Positions 17,667 through 27,080 of a DNA stretch of 64,000 nt are shown here, one piece after another. The translations under genes were made by a program, and so were the position numbers. This DNA comes from Streptomyces sp. CB01881. GTDB lineage: Bacteria > Actinomycetota > Actinomycetes > Streptomycetales > Streptomycetaceae. The stretch lies in contig NZ_CP026498.1 in assembly GCF_002953255.1 (NCBI RefSeq), forward strand, positions 5,651,158 through 5,715,157, given 5' to 3'. Positions within the stretch are counted from its first letter, which is position 1. Every line of letters starts with the position of its first letter. A model generated the notes under the pieces. It was not told the origin of the DNA and ran no database searches. It was given only the letters and a program-made list of their open reading frames with translations.

Positions 17667-20600
17667 CTACTCGACGAGCTGGGCGCCGTCCCGCTGGGCC
17701 GAGCAGCTGCGGCGGAACGAGCAGCGGTCGCAGCCGCCGCCGGTCTGCGGCACGAACCGCTCGGCGAGCACCCGCCCGGCCGCGTCGGCGAGCAGGTTCT
17801 CGATCCACGGCTCGCCCTCCGGCGGCTCCTGCCGCTGCACCTTGGGCGCGTCCGGGGCGCCCTTGTCGGGCTTGCGCAGCTGGACCAGCTCGGCGCCGCC
17901 GGACTCGGGGGCGCGGCCGTCGAAGCCGGGCAGCTCGTTGAGCGCACCGGCCCGGACGGCGAGCTGGTAGACGGCGAGCTGCTTGTGGTCGGGCAGCGAC
18001 TTGTCGGTCGGCGCCTCCTTGCCGGTCTTGAAGTCGACCACGTAGGCGCGCCCGGCCTCGTCCCTCTCGACCCGGTCCATCGACCCGCGGATCCGCACCG
18101 AGACGCCGCCGGCGTCCAGCGTGACGTCGAAGCCGTGCTCGGTGGCGACGACGTCGCGGCCCCGCTGGAGCACGTGCCAGTGCAGGAAGCGCTCCAGGGC
18201 GGCCCGCGCCTCGGTCTTCTCCTGGTGGGACTTCCACGGCGCGTCGAAGGCCAGGGCGTCCCAGACCGTGTCCAGCCGCTCCATCAGGACGGCGAGGTCG
18301 GCCGGGGTGCGGCCGGAGCCGACCTCGTCGGCGAGGGCGTGCACCACGTTGCCGAAGCCCTGGGCGGCGGAGGAGGAGCCGCGCGCCTTGACCTCCTTGT
18401 CCAGGAACCACTGCAACGAGCAGTTCTCCAGCTGCTCCAGGCCGCTGCCGGAGAGCCGGACCGGCAGGTCGGCGCTGCGCAGCGGGTCGGGGGCGGCGGT
18501 GACGTCGTCCAGGCCCCACCAGCGGTCGGGGTGCGCGGACGGCACCAGCGGCTGGCCGTCCTCGTCGGCGGCCAGGGCCAGGGTGGCGAGCCGTTCGGCG
18601 GCGGCGCGGCGCAGCTCGGGAGCGCGGGCCGGGTCGACGGTGACCGCGCGCAGCTCGGCGACCAGCGCGGCGACCGCGAGCGGACGGCGCGGACGGTGGG
18701 TGACGTCCTCGACGGTGGCCGGCGGGGTGCGGCGCAGCACCCTGCCGGTGCGCGGGTCGACGTCCTCGCGGTAGAGCTCGCGCAGGAAGCGGGAGGGCTC
18801 GTCCCCGTCGTCGGCCGGTGCCTTGACGGCGGTGACGATCAGCCGCTCCCGGGCCCGGGTGGCGGCGACGTAGAAGAGCCGGCGTTCCTCGCCGAGCAGC
18901 GCGGCCGGGGAGAGCGGCTCGGCGAGGCCGTCGCGGCCGATCCGGTCGGCCTCCAGCAGTGAGCCGCGGCGGCGGAGGTCCGGCCAGAGGCCCTCCTGGA
19001 CACCGGCGACCACGACCAGGCGCCACTCCAGGCCCTTGGAGCGGTGCGCGGTCATCAGCCGGACGGCCTCCGGGCGCACGGCCCGCACGGTGAGGGTGTC
19101 GGCCGCGATGTCCTGGGCCTCCAGCTCGGCGAGCAGGTCGAGGGCGCTGCGGTGGCCGGTGACCTGCTCCTCGGCGCGGGCGGCGGTCTCGAACAGGGCG
19201 CAGAGCGCGTCGAGGTCCCGGTCGGCGTTGCGGCCGGCGGCGCCGCCGCGCAGCGCGGCCCGTTCCAGGCGCTCGCGCCAGCGGCGGCTGCCGTCCCAGA
19301 GCTCCCAGAGCGCGTCCTCGGCGGTGCAGCCGCCGGCCAGCCGCTCGCGGACCTTGCGCAGCAGCGTGCCGAGGTCGCGGGCGCGCCGGGCGTAGGCGGG
19401 GTCGAGGGCGATCAGCCGCTCGGGCTCGGCGAGGGCCTCGCGGACCAGCTCGCCGGCCGGGCGCGGTACGGCGGCGGGCCGGCCGTCGGCGCGCAGCGCG
19501 GCGCGTTCCTCCTCGCGCAGGGCGCGGCCGAGGCGGCGCAGGTCGGAGCCGTCCATGCCGCCGAGCGGGCCGGTGAGCAGGGTGTGGGCCAGCTCGGTGG
19601 TGAGCGGGTCCGGTGCCTCGGGGGCGTGCCGGTCGCGGTGGGCCTGCTCGGCGCAGACCCGCAGGGCGAGCAGCAGCTGGGCGACGGCCGGTTCCTCGCG
19701 CAGCGGCAGGTCGTCGCCGTCGATCTCCAGCGGGACGCCGGCCGCGCCGAGCGCCCGCCGCACGCCCGGGATGGACCGGGCGCCGGCCCGGACCAGGACG
19801 GCCATCTCGCCCCACGGCACGCCGTCCTCCAGGTGGGCGCGGCGCAGCAGGTCGGCGATCGAGTCCAGTTCGGTGCCGGGCGTGGGGTAGGTGTACACCT
19901 CGATCCGGCCGCCCTCGCGGGAGGGCAGCAGGGCGCGGTGCTGGGCGAGCTTCTCGGCGGGCAGCCGGCCCATCGGCATCCGCCGGGCCAGCTCGCGGGA
20001 GGCGGCGAGCAGGACGGCGCCGGAGCGGCGGGAGACGCGCAGCACCTTGACGTCGGCGGGGCTGCCGTCGGCCTGCCGGAAGGTCTGCGGGAACTCCAGG
20101 ATGCCGTTGATGTCGGCGCCGCGGAACGCGTAGATCGACTGGTCCGGGTCGCCGACGGCGATCAGCTCACGTCCGTCGCCGGCCAGCCGGCGCAGCAGCC
20201 GGACCTGGGACGGGTCGGTGTCCTGGTACTCGTCGACGAAGACCACGTCGTAGCGGGCCCGCAGTTCCTCCCCCACCTCGGGGCGCTCGGCGAGCAGGAC
20301 GGCGCGGTGCACCAGCTCCGCGTAGTCGAGGACACCGCGCAGGTCGAGCACGTCCAGGTAGTCGGCGAGGAAGTGGGCGGCGGCGGCCCAGTCGGGGCGC
20401 TGGACGCCCTCGGCGAAGCGCTCCAGCTCAGCCTCGCCCAGGCCCAGCTCACGGCTGCGGGCGAGCACGGCGCGGACCTCGTCGGCGAACCCCCGGGTGG
20501 TCAGGCAGGCCCGCAGGTCGAGCGGCCAGGAGATCCGGCCGCCGCCGAGGCGGGCGTCCTCTGCGCCGCCGGCCAGCAGCTCGCGGACCATGACGTCCTG

Positions 20601-21005
20601 CTCGGGGCCGGAGAGCAGCCGCAGCGGCTCGGCGTACTCCTGCGGGTCCTGGTGGGCGCGGAGCAGGGCGTAGCTGAAGGAGTGGAAGGTGGTGGCCTGC
20701 GGCGACCGGAGCGCGGTGGCGCGCGGGGCGGCGGAGGAAGAGCCGAGCCGGGCGGACATCCGGTCGCGCAGCTCCATCGCGGCCTTGCGGCTGAAGGTCA
20801 GCACCAGGATCCGCTCGGGGTCGGTGCCGCGCTCGATCCGCCGGGCGACAGCCTCCACCAGCGTCGTGGTCTTGCCCGTCCCGGGCCCGGCGAGCACCAG
20901 GAGCGGGCCGCCCGCGTGCTCGGCCACGGCACGCTGGTAGTCGTCCAGCACGGGCGGGGCCGGCTGCACGAGGGGGCTGCGCACCAGACGGTAGGGGGAG
21001 CTCAC
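17667..21005 (-). CDS. adnA: AdnA-type helicase-nuclease subunit with Fe-S motif
   Basis: A protein of about 1112 residues, partner of AdnB. A UvrD-like motor (Walker A GPGTGKT at 40-46; VDEYQDTDPSQ; GDPDQSIYAFRG; TAHRSKGLEW) is followed by a RecB-family nuclease domain (SMDRVERDEAGRAYVVDFKTGKE). A Cys in ENCSLQWFLD plus the C-terminal CDRCSFRRSC form the four-cysteine Fe-S cluster signature of AddB-like nucleases. GTG at 21005 with AGGA 5 bases upstream is chosen over GTG at 21035, which lacks a site. It is transcribed before adnB. The locus has been reported essential in Streptomyces (established from the literature, recalled). Confidence 0.9.
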   Translation of the reverse strand: MSSPYRLVRSPLVQPAPPVLDDYQRAVAEHAGGPLLVLAGPGTGKTTTLVEAVARRIERGTDPERILVLTFSRKAAMELRDRMSARLGSSSAAPRATALRSPQATTFHSFSYALLRAHQDPQEYAEPLRLLSGPEQDVMVRELLAGGAEDARLGGGRISWPLDLRACLTTRGFADEVRAVLARSRELGLGEAELERFAEGVQRPDWAAAAHFLADYLDVLDLRGVLDYAELVHRAVLLAERPEVGEELRARYDVVFVDEYQDTDPSQVRLLRRLAGDGRELIAVGDPDQSIYAFRGADINGILEFPQTFRQADGSPADVKVLRVSRRSGAVLLAASRELARRMPMGRLPAEKLAQHRALLPSREGGRIEVYTYPTPGTELDSIADLLRRAHLEDGVPWGEMAVLVRAGARSIPGVRRALGAAGVPLEIDGDDLPLREEPAVAQLLLALRVCAEQAHRDRHAPEAPDPLTTELAHTLLTGPLGGMDGSDLRRLGRALREEERAALRADGRPAAVPRPAGELVREALAEPERLIALDPAYARRARDLGTLLRKVRERLAGGCTAEDALWELWDGSRRWRERLERAALRGGAAGRNADRDLDALCALFETAARAEEQVTGHRSALDLLAELEAQDIAADTLTVRAVRPEAVRLMTAHRSKGLEWRLVVVAGVQEGLWPDLRRRGSLLEADRIGRDGLAEPLSPAALLGEERRLFYVAATRARERLIVTAVKAPADDGDEPSRFLRELYREDVDPRTGRVLRRTPPATVEDVTHRPRRPLAVAALVAELRAVTVDPARAPELRRAAAERLATLALAADEDGQPLVPSAHPDRWWGLDDVTAAPDPLRSADLPVRLSGSGLEQLENCSLQWFLDKEVKARGSSSAAQGFGNVVHALADEVGSGRTPADLAVLMERLDTVWDALAFDAPWKSHQEKTEARAALERFLHWHVLQRGRDVVATEHGFDVTLDAGGVSVRIRGSMDRVERDEAGRAYVVDFKTGKEAPTDKSLPDHKQLAVYQLAVRAGALNELPGFDGRAPESGGAELVQLRKPDKGAPDAPKVQRQEPPEGEPWIENLLADAAGRVLAERFVPQTGGGCDRCSFRRSCSAQRDGAQLVE

Positions 21006-21118
21006 GGATGTCCTGGGGGTTGTGCTGCGGGCCACGGAAGGCGGGCCCCGCGCGGGGGCCCGTCCGTATCGAGCCTACGATCCTGCCCCGTCATTCCCGT
21101 CCGCGCACCCGCTTCGGC

Positions 21119-21475
21119 TCAATCCCCCGCGGGCCCGCCGTCCCACCGGGCCCGCTTGAGGTCGACCCGGGGCGGGTCGGCGAGCTCGCGCAGCGGGGTG
21201 CCCTCCTCGCCGTAGTGGGCGAGGGCGCGGTGCTCGTGGCCGGGCAGGAAGCGGCCGTCCGCGCGGATCACCCGCCACCAGGGCACGGCACCGCCGTAGA
21301 GTGCCATCACGCGCCCGACCTGGCGGGGGCCGCCCTGGCCGAGGTACTCGGCAACGTCCCCGTAGGTCATCACCCGGCCGGGTGGAATCCGCTCGGTCAG
21401 GTCGAGCACCAGTTCGGCGAAGGGCGGCAGAACGCCCCGGCCGCCGTCGTCGTCAGCGTCCGTCACCTGGGGCAT
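21119..21475 (-). CDS. Alkyltransferase-like protein (MGMT fold, Trp for Cys)
   Basis: A 118-residue protein of the MGMT C-terminal fold. The alkyl-acceptor PCHR motif is replaced by PWWRV at 65-69, so it has no acceptor cysteine and belongs to the ATL group. ATLs bind O6-alkylguanine without repairing it and hand lesions to nucleotide excision repair. The helix-turn-helix region GDVAEYLGQGGPRQVGRVM is intact. ATG at 21475 has AAGGA upstream. It lies just upstream of adnA in the same direction, a repair neighbourhood, and a methyltransferase-type repair gene occupies the same place in mycobacteria. Confidence 0.9.
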   Translation of the reverse strand: MPQVTDADDDGGRGVLPPFAELVLDLTERIPPGRVMTYGDVAEYLGQGGPRQVGRVMALYGGAVPWWRVIRADGRFLPGHEHRALAHYGEEGTPLRELADPPRVDLKRARWDGGPAGD

Positions 21476-21609
21476 TCTTCCTTATGGGGGAGGATGCGAG
21501 GACCCGTGCGAACGATCCGCCGCGCCCGATCCGCCCCCTGTCCAGCACGGGGCGCCGCGGCATGCCACCATCTTCGGGGCGGTGAGTGGTGATACGAGGA
21601 CAAGACCAG

Positions 21610-24402
21610 ATGACCGGGACGGCAGACGTGGACGTGGACGAGGACTCCGACGAGTCCACCGACGCCATGCCCGCAGGTCCCGGCGGTGCGCCCGCCGCCG
21701 AGCCGTCCCCGGAAGTCTCCCTGATCAAGGACCGGACGATCAAGACCCCGCAGCCGACCGACACCGAGACCGAGACACCCGAGCGCGCCCCCGCCCCCGC
21801 GGACGGGCCGGCGCCGACCGGCGTCCCGGCCCAGCAGCCCGCGCCGCCCGGCGCGCACGGGGTGGCCGGGCCCACCGGCCCCACCGGCCCCTTCGAGCCC
21901 GCCGAACCCGCCGAACCCGCCGACGACACCCCGCACCTGGACGTCGACGAGCCGCTGCTCGCCGCCCGCGCGCACCGCCCGTCCGACCTGATCCGGTTCC
22001 TGGTCGGCGTCCTCGGCATAGTCGCGGTGTTCGTCCTGGCCGGCGTGGCCACCTCGACCACCACCGGCATCGAGCTGGACATCGCCTCCAACGCGCCCCG
22101 CTTCTCCCCGGTGCTCACCACCATCACCGGCCTGGTCTCCAGCGTCGCAGTGCTCGCCGTCCCGCTCGCCTTCGCGGTCGAACGGCTGATCAAACGCGAC
22201 GGCCTGCGGGTCGCCGACGGCGTGCTCGCCTCGGTGCTCGCCTACGGCGTCTCGCTGGGGATCGACTGGTGGGTCGCCGAGGGCGCCTCCGAGCACATCC
22301 GGGACGCCCTCACCCGGCTGCCGCTGGACAGCAACGGCGCCCTCACCGACCCGGTGCACGGCTACCTGGCACCGGTGATCGCCTACATGACCGCGGTCGG
22401 CATGTCGAGCCGGCCGCGCTGGCGGGTCGCCCTCTGGGTGGTGGTGGTCTTCAGCGGGATCACCGAGCTGCTCGGCGGCTTCACCACCCCCCTCTCGCTG
22501 CTGCTCACCGTCCTGATCGGCTGGTCCGTCGCCTACGGCACGCTCTACGCGATCGGCTCGCCGAACATCCGGCCCACCGGCCAGCATCTGATGATCGGCC
22601 TGCGCAAGGTCGGCTTCACCCCGGCCAGCGCCCACCGCGCCCCGGACGCGCCCGGCGGCACCCGCCGCTACTTCGTCGCCCAGCAGAGCGGCCCGCCGCT
22701 GGACGTCCACATCGTCGACCGCGAGCAGCAGGCCTCCGGCTTCTTCTACCGGGCCTGGCGGCGGCTGCGGCTGCGCTCGGTGGCCGTCCGCCGCAGCCCG
22801 CAGTCGCTGCGCCAGGCGCTGGAGCAGGAGGCGCTGATCGCCTACGCGGCCGCCGCCTCGGGCGCCCGCGCCCCCCAGCTGGTCGCCACCTCGGAGCTGG
22901 GCCCGGACGCCGCGATCCTGGTGTACGAGAACGTCGAGGGCCGCACCCTGGACGACCTCACCGACGAGGAGGTCACCGACCAGGTGATGGCCTCGCTCTG
23001 GGAGTCCGTCGCCGCCCTGCACGAGCGCCGCATCGCGCACCGCCGGCTGACCGGCGAGTCGCTGCTGGTCGTCGACGAGAAGACGGCCTGCCTGGTCAAC
23101 CTCTCCGGCGGCGACATCGCCGCCACCGACCTGACCCTGCGCATCGACGTCGCCCAGCTGCTCACCACCTTCGCGCTGCGGATCGGCCCCGAGCGGGCGG
23201 TGGCCACCGCCAACGCCGTGCTCGGCGCCGACCGGGTCGCCCAGGCACTGCCGCTGCTCCAGCCGGTCGGTCTGAGCCGCTCCACCCGCGTCGACCTGAA
23301 GAAGCTCGCCAAGGAGCGCAAGGCCGCCGCCCAGGCCCGGGCGCTGGAGCAGGTCGCCGCCGGCGAGCGCACCCAGCAGCAGGCCGAGGAGGACATCGCG
23401 ACGGCCGGCGAGGACCTGCTCAGCCGGATCCGCGGCCAGATCCTCCAGATCGCGCCCGAGGCGCCGACCGAGACGGCCAAGCTGGAGCGGCTGAAGCCGA
23501 AGACCCTGATCATGGTCATCGCGCTCACCTTCGCCGCCTACCTGGCGCTGACCACCATCAAGCCGGCCCAGCTCAAGCTCTCCCAGATGGACTGGGCCTG
23601 GGCGGCGGCGGCCCTCGCCGCGGCCGCCTTCAGCCACGTCGCCGCCTCGATGAACCTGATCGGCTTCGTGCCGGAGAAGCTGCCGTTCGGCCGCACCGTC
23701 GCGGCCCAGCTGGCCGGGTCGTTCGTCAAGCTGGTCGCGCCGGCCGCGATCGGCGGCATGGCGCTGAACACCCGCTACCTGCAGAAGGCCGGGATCCGCT
23801 CCGGGCAGGCGGTCGCCTCGGTCGGCGCCTCCCAGCTGGCCAACCTGGCCGGGCACCTGCTGCTGCTGTTCAGCTTCGGCATGATCACCGGCAGCCAGAC
23901 CAACGGGGACCTCTCCGCCTCCCGCGCGGTGATCATCGGGGTGCTGTCCGCCGCCGTGCTCGCCCTGGTGGTCGCGGCCGTCGCCCCGCTGCGGCGGTTC
24001 GTGCTGAACCGGCTGCGCTCGCTGTTCTTCGGCGTGGTGCCGCGGATGCTCGACCTGATGCAGACGCCCAGCAAGCTGGTCACCGGCTTCGGCGGCGTCC
24101 TGCTGCTCTCCCTCTCCTTCACCGCCTGCCTGGACGCCTCGGTGCACGCCTTCGGCGGCTCGATCAGCTTCTCGGCGGTGGCGGTGGTCTTCCTGACCGC
24201 CAACGCGGCCGGCTCCGCCATCCCCACCCCCGGCGGCATCGGCCCGGTCGAGGTCGCGCTGATCGGTGCGCTCACCGTCGCCGACGTGCCCCCGGCGATC
24301 GCCACCCCGGCGGTCTTCCTCTACCGGGCGCTCACCTTCTGGCTGCCGGTGCTGCCCGGCTGGATCTCCTACAACGTGCTCCAGCGCAAGGGCGCGCTGT
24401 AG
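21610..24402 (+). CDS. Flippase-like membrane protein with degenerate kinase domain
   Basis: A 930-residue protein in three parts. A Pro/Glu-rich cytosolic head of about 120 residues is followed by membrane helices (LIRFLVGVLGIVAVFVLAG and later). A central kinase-like domain (~360-540) follows, in which the HRDLKxxN loop reads HRRLTGES and no DFG is seen. The C-terminal half is a multi-helix lysylphosphatidylglycerol-synthase transmembrane (flippase-like) domain with FVKLVAPAAIGGMALN and PTPGGIGPVE. The soluble lysyl-transfer domain of MprF is missing, so lipid transport or glycan-lipid handling is more likely than synthesis. ATG at 21610 has GAGGA 9 bases before it; a GTG at 21586 is possible. 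Confidence 0.82.
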   Translation: MTGTADVDVDEDSDESTDAMPAGPGGAPAAEPSPEVSLIKDRTIKTPQPTDTETETPERAPAPADGPAPTGVPAQQPAPPGAHGVAGPTGPTGPFEPAEPAEPADDTPHLDVDEPLLAARAHRPSDLIRFLVGVLGIVAVFVLAGVATSTTTGIELDIASNAPRFSPVLTTITGLVSSVAVLAVPLAFAVERLIKRDGLRVADGVLASVLAYGVSLGIDWWVAEGASEHIRDALTRLPLDSNGALTDPVHGYLAPVIAYMTAVGMSSRPRWRVALWVVVVFSGITELLGGFTTPLSLLLTVLIGWSVAYGTLYAIGSPNIRPTGQHLMIGLRKVGFTPASAHRAPDAPGGTRRYFVAQQSGPPLDVHIVDREQQASGFFYRAWRRLRLRSVAVRRSPQSLRQALEQEALIAYAAAASGARAPQLVATSELGPDAAILVYENVEGRTLDDLTDEEVTDQVMASLWESVAALHERRIAHRRLTGESLLVVDEKTACLVNLSGGDIAATDLTLRIDVAQLLTTFALRIGPERAVATANAVLGADRVAQALPLLQPVGLSRSTRVDLKKLAKERKAAAQARALEQVAAGERTQQQAEEDIATAGEDLLSRIRGQILQIAPEAPTETAKLERLKPKTLIMVIALTFAAYLALTTIKPAQLKLSQMDWAWAAAALAAAAFSHVAASMNLIGFVPEKLPFGRTVAAQLAGSFVKLVAPAAIGGMALNTRYLQKAGIRSGQAVASVGASQLANLAGHLLLLFSFGMITGSQTNGDLSASRAVIIGVLSAAVLALVVAAVAPLRRFVLNRLRSLFFGVVPRMLDLMQTPSKLVTGFGGVLLLSLSFTACLDASVHAFGGSISFSAVAVVFLTANAAGSAIPTPGGIGPVEVALIGALTVADVPPAIATPAVFLYRALTFWLPVLPGWISYNVLQRKGAL

Positions 24403-24461
24403 CCGACGGGGGCTCCGCAGGGCCGCACCGCCGGAGGGCGGGGCACCTCGCGACGCAACGC

Positions 24462-24497
24462 CGAAGGGCCCGCCGGATCTCCCCGGCGGGCCCTTCG
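24462..24497. terminator. Bidirectional terminator hairpin
   Basis: A perfect 15-bp stem (24462-24476 with 24483-24497) with a 6-base loop lies between the convergent flippase-like gene and moeZ. The arms begin CGAAGGG, giving short A/T flanks on both strands. Confidence 0.92.
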
Positions 24498-24523
24498 CGC
24501 GTCTTCGACGTCTCCGGTTGCCT

Positions 24524-25702
24524 CTAGTAGACCGGCTTGTGCGGCTCGATCTGGTTGACCCAACCGAGCACGCCGCCGCCCAGGTGGACGGCGTTGGCGA
24601 AGCCGGCCGACTTCACCACGGCCAGCACCTCGGCCGAGCGCACACCCGACTTGCAGTGCAGCACGATCTTCTTGTCCTGCGGCAGCGACCCCAGGGCGTC
24701 GCCCATCAGGAACTCGTTCTTCGGGATCAGCACCGCGCCGGGGATGTTGACGATCTCGTACTCGCCGGGCTCGCGGACGTCGATCAGGAAGATGTCCTCC
24801 TTGTCGTCCTGCCACTGCTTGAGCTGCTTCGAGGTGATCGTCGAACCCGCGGCGGCGGCCTGCGCCTCGTCCGACACGACGCCGCAGAAGGCCTCGTAGT
24901 CGATCAGTTCGGTGACCGTCGGGTTCTCGCCGCAGAGCGCGCAGTTCGGGTCCTTGCGGACCTTCACCTGGCGGTAGTTCATCTCCAGGGCGTCGTAGAT
25001 CATCAGCCGGCCGACCAGCGGGTCGCCGACGCCGGCCAGCAGCTTGATCGCCTCGGTGACCTGGATCGAGCCGATGGACGCGCAGAGCACGCCCAGCACG
25101 CCGCCCTCGGCGCAGGACGGGACCATGCCCGCCGGCGGGGCCTCCGGGTAGAGGCAGCGGTAGCAGGGGCCGTGCTCGGCCCAGAACACGCTGGCCTGGC
25201 CGTCGAAGCGGTAGATCGAGCCCCACACGTACGGCTTGCCGAGCAGCACCGCGGCATCGTTCACCAGGTAACGGGTGGCGAAGTTGTCGGTGCCGTCCAC
25301 GATCAGGTCGTAGCCGGAGAAGATCTCCATGACGTTGGAGTTGTCGAGGCGCTCCTCGTGGAGGATCACGTTGACGTAGGGGTTGATCTCCTTGACGGAG
25401 TCCCGCGCCGACTCGCCCTTGGAGCGGCCGATGTCGGACTGGCCGTGGATGATCTGACGCTGCAGGTTGGACTCGTCCACCACGTCGAACTCGACGATGC
25501 CGAGGGTGCCGACGCCCGCCGCGGCCAGGTACATCAGCGCGGGCGAGCCGAGGCCGCCGGCGCCGACGCACAGCACCTTGGCGTTCTTCAGCCGCTTCTG
25601 CCCGGCCATGCCCACGTCGGGGATGATCAGGTGGCGGGAGTACCTGCGGACCTCGTCGACGGTGAGCTCGGCGGCCGGCTCGACCAGGGGTGGCAGCGAC
25701 AC
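24524..25702 (-). CDS. moeZ: MoeZ: adenylyltransferase/sulfurtransferase
   Basis: A 392-residue fusion of a ThiF/MoeB E1-like domain and a C-terminal rhodanese domain. It activates sulfur-carrier proteins (MoaD, ThiS, CysO) by C-terminal adenylation and then thiocarboxylation. The ATP-binding GAGGLGSP is at 48-55, zinc CxxC pairs appear as CYRC and CALC, and the rhodanese active-site Cys is in LHCKSGVRS near residue 350. The GTG at 25702 (MSLPPLVEPA) with GGAG 5 bases upstream matches the known family length; reading from upstream would add 22 residues. It supplies sulfur for molybdopterin, thiamine and cysteine. It is a neighbour of tetR and rhlE genes in mycobacteria too. Confidence 0.95.
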   Translation of the reverse strand: MSLPPLVEPAAELTVDEVRRYSRHLIIPDVGMAGQKRLKNAKVLCVGAGGLGSPALMYLAAAGVGTLGIVEFDVVDESNLQRQIIHGQSDIGRSKGESARDSVKEINPYVNVILHEERLDNSNVMEIFSGYDLIVDGTDNFATRYLVNDAAVLLGKPYVWGSIYRFDGQASVFWAEHGPCYRCLYPEAPPAGMVPSCAEGGVLGVLCASIGSIQVTEAIKLLAGVGDPLVGRLMIYDALEMNYRQVKVRKDPNCALCGENPTVTELIDYEAFCGVVSDEAQAAAAGSTITSKQLKQWQDDKEDIFLIDVREPGEYEIVNIPGAVLIPKNEFLMGDALGSLPQDKKIVLHCKSGVRSAEVLAVVKSAGFANAVHLGGGVLGWVNQIEPHKPVY

Positions 25703-25936
25703 GGGGACTCCGATGGTCGTCGGTTCAGGTGGCCGGGGCCAACCTCTTGTGGCTTGTTGCTCCGCCACCGAGGTGGCTCTGCTACGCCAACAGTGTCACG
25801 CCGCCCCGGTATTCCGAGACAGCCCGTCCGACTGGCGAGACGGGCGGCATCGGATGCTGGGACCGGCCGGAAAGGCCCGCGCACGGCCGGGCCGCGGCCG
25901 GTCACGGGCGCACCGGCCGGTCGCCACCGGGCCGTT

Positions 25937-25961
25937 GCGCCCCCGGCCGGACCGGGGGCGC
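25937..25961 (-). terminator. Terminator of the epimerase operon
   Basis: A perfect 10-bp stem (GCGCCCCCGG at 25937-25946 with 25952-25961), 5-base loop, 24 bases past the stop codon of the epimerase gene. Confidence 0.8.
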
Positions 25962-25984
25962 CGACCGCGGTGACCGCCCGAGGG

Positions 25985-26986
25985 TCAGACCCGGCAGGCC
26001 GTCTCCAGCCAGACGTCCCCCAGCGACTCCTCCAGCGGCACCTGCGTCCGCCAGCCGAGACGGTCCCGGGCGGTCCGCACGTCCGCCTGCCGCCACGGCA
26101 CCGGCTCACCCGACGGGCCCCTGCCATCGGCCGGCCGCGGCTCCGGCGAACGGTGCCCGGGCAGGTGGTGCTGGCCGAGGTGCGAGCCGACGTGCTCGAC
26201 CGGCCCGCCCACCTGCGCAGGCAGCAGGACCTGCCGGTTCTCCTCCACGATCGCCCCCTCGAACCCGGACGCCCGGACCAGGTGCTGGGCCGCCTCCCGG
26301 GCCCGGACGGCGTGCCCGCTGCCGATGTTGATCACTCCGGTGGCCGCCGACACCGCCGCCGCCTGGATCGCCCGGGCGACGTCCCTGACGTCCACGAAAT
26401 CCCGGTATCCGGACAGGTCCGGCATCCGCACCTGCGGCTCGTCCCGCTCCAGCGCCCGCCGCAGGCCCTCGGCGAGCCGCCCGAACAGCGACGCCGTCGG
26501 CGCCCCCGGGCCCACCACGTCGAACACCCGCAGCACCGCCGCGTCCAGCCCGGAGGCCAGCACCAGCTCCGTCCCGGCGAGCTTGGAGACCCCGTACGGG
26601 CCGACCGGGCGCGGCTCTGCGCTCTCCGACACCGGCACCCCGCCCGGCACCGGCCCGTACTCGGCCGCCGAGCCGACGTGCACCAGCCGGGCCGGTTCGC
26701 GGCTGCGCCGGATCGCCTCGCAGACGGTGGCGACGGCCAGCGTGTTGGCCCGGATCAGGCTGCGGGAGCTGCCGTAGGTGGCGCCCGCGCAGTTGATCAC
26801 CACCTGGGGCGCGACGGCGTCCAGGAACCGGGCCAGCGCGCCCGGGCTGCCCGCGGTCAGGTCGAAGCGGATGTCGGCCGAGTCACGCCGGCCGAGCACC
26901 GTCACCTGCAACTCCTGGTCCACGAGCAGACGATCGGTGACCCGGCGGCCGATGAAGCCGTCGGCGCCCAGCAGCAGCACCCTCAT
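25985..26986 (-). CDS. NAD-dependent epimerase/dehydratase (SDR)
   Basis: A 333-residue extended short-chain dehydrogenase. The nucleotide-binding GADGFIG is at 7-13, followed by NCAGATYG, VHVGSAAEYG and the catalytic YGVSK. The family interconverts nucleotide sugars or related substrates. A 30-residue charged insert precedes the last helix. ATG at 26986 has GAAGGA 8 bases upstream. It is the last gene of a three-gene unit (glycosyltransferase, membrane protein, epimerase), which argues for sugar-nucleotide modification feeding a surface glycan; the actual substrate is unknown. Confidence 0.85.
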   Translation of the reverse strand: MRVLLLGADGFIGRRVTDRLLVDQELQVTVLGRRDSADIRFDLTAGSPGALARFLDAVAPQVVINCAGATYGSSRSLIRANTLAVATVCEAIRRSREPARLVHVGSAAEYGPVPGGVPVSESAEPRPVGPYGVSKLAGTELVLASGLDAAVLRVFDVVGPGAPTASLFGRLAEGLRRALERDEPQVRMPDLSGYRDFVDVRDVARAIQAAAVSAATGVINIGSGHAVRAREAAQHLVRASGFEGAIVEENRQVLLPAQVGGPVEHVGSHLGQHHLPGHRSPEPRPADGRGPSGEPVPWRQADVRTARDRLGWRTQVPLEESLGDVWLETACRV

Positions 26987-27080
26987 CGGGGGTGTCCTTC
27001 CACGAAGCGAGGTCGGGGACGACCTGGCGGACAGAGTGAGAACGAGCAGGAAGCAGGAGGAACGGACGGCGGCCGCACCG

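Noticed and set aside
21463..24147. 894-codon leftward frame across the flippase-like gene
   Set aside because: Its composition is typical of an antisense shadow (His/Gln/Asp/Gly-rich) and it contains no membrane helices or motifs.
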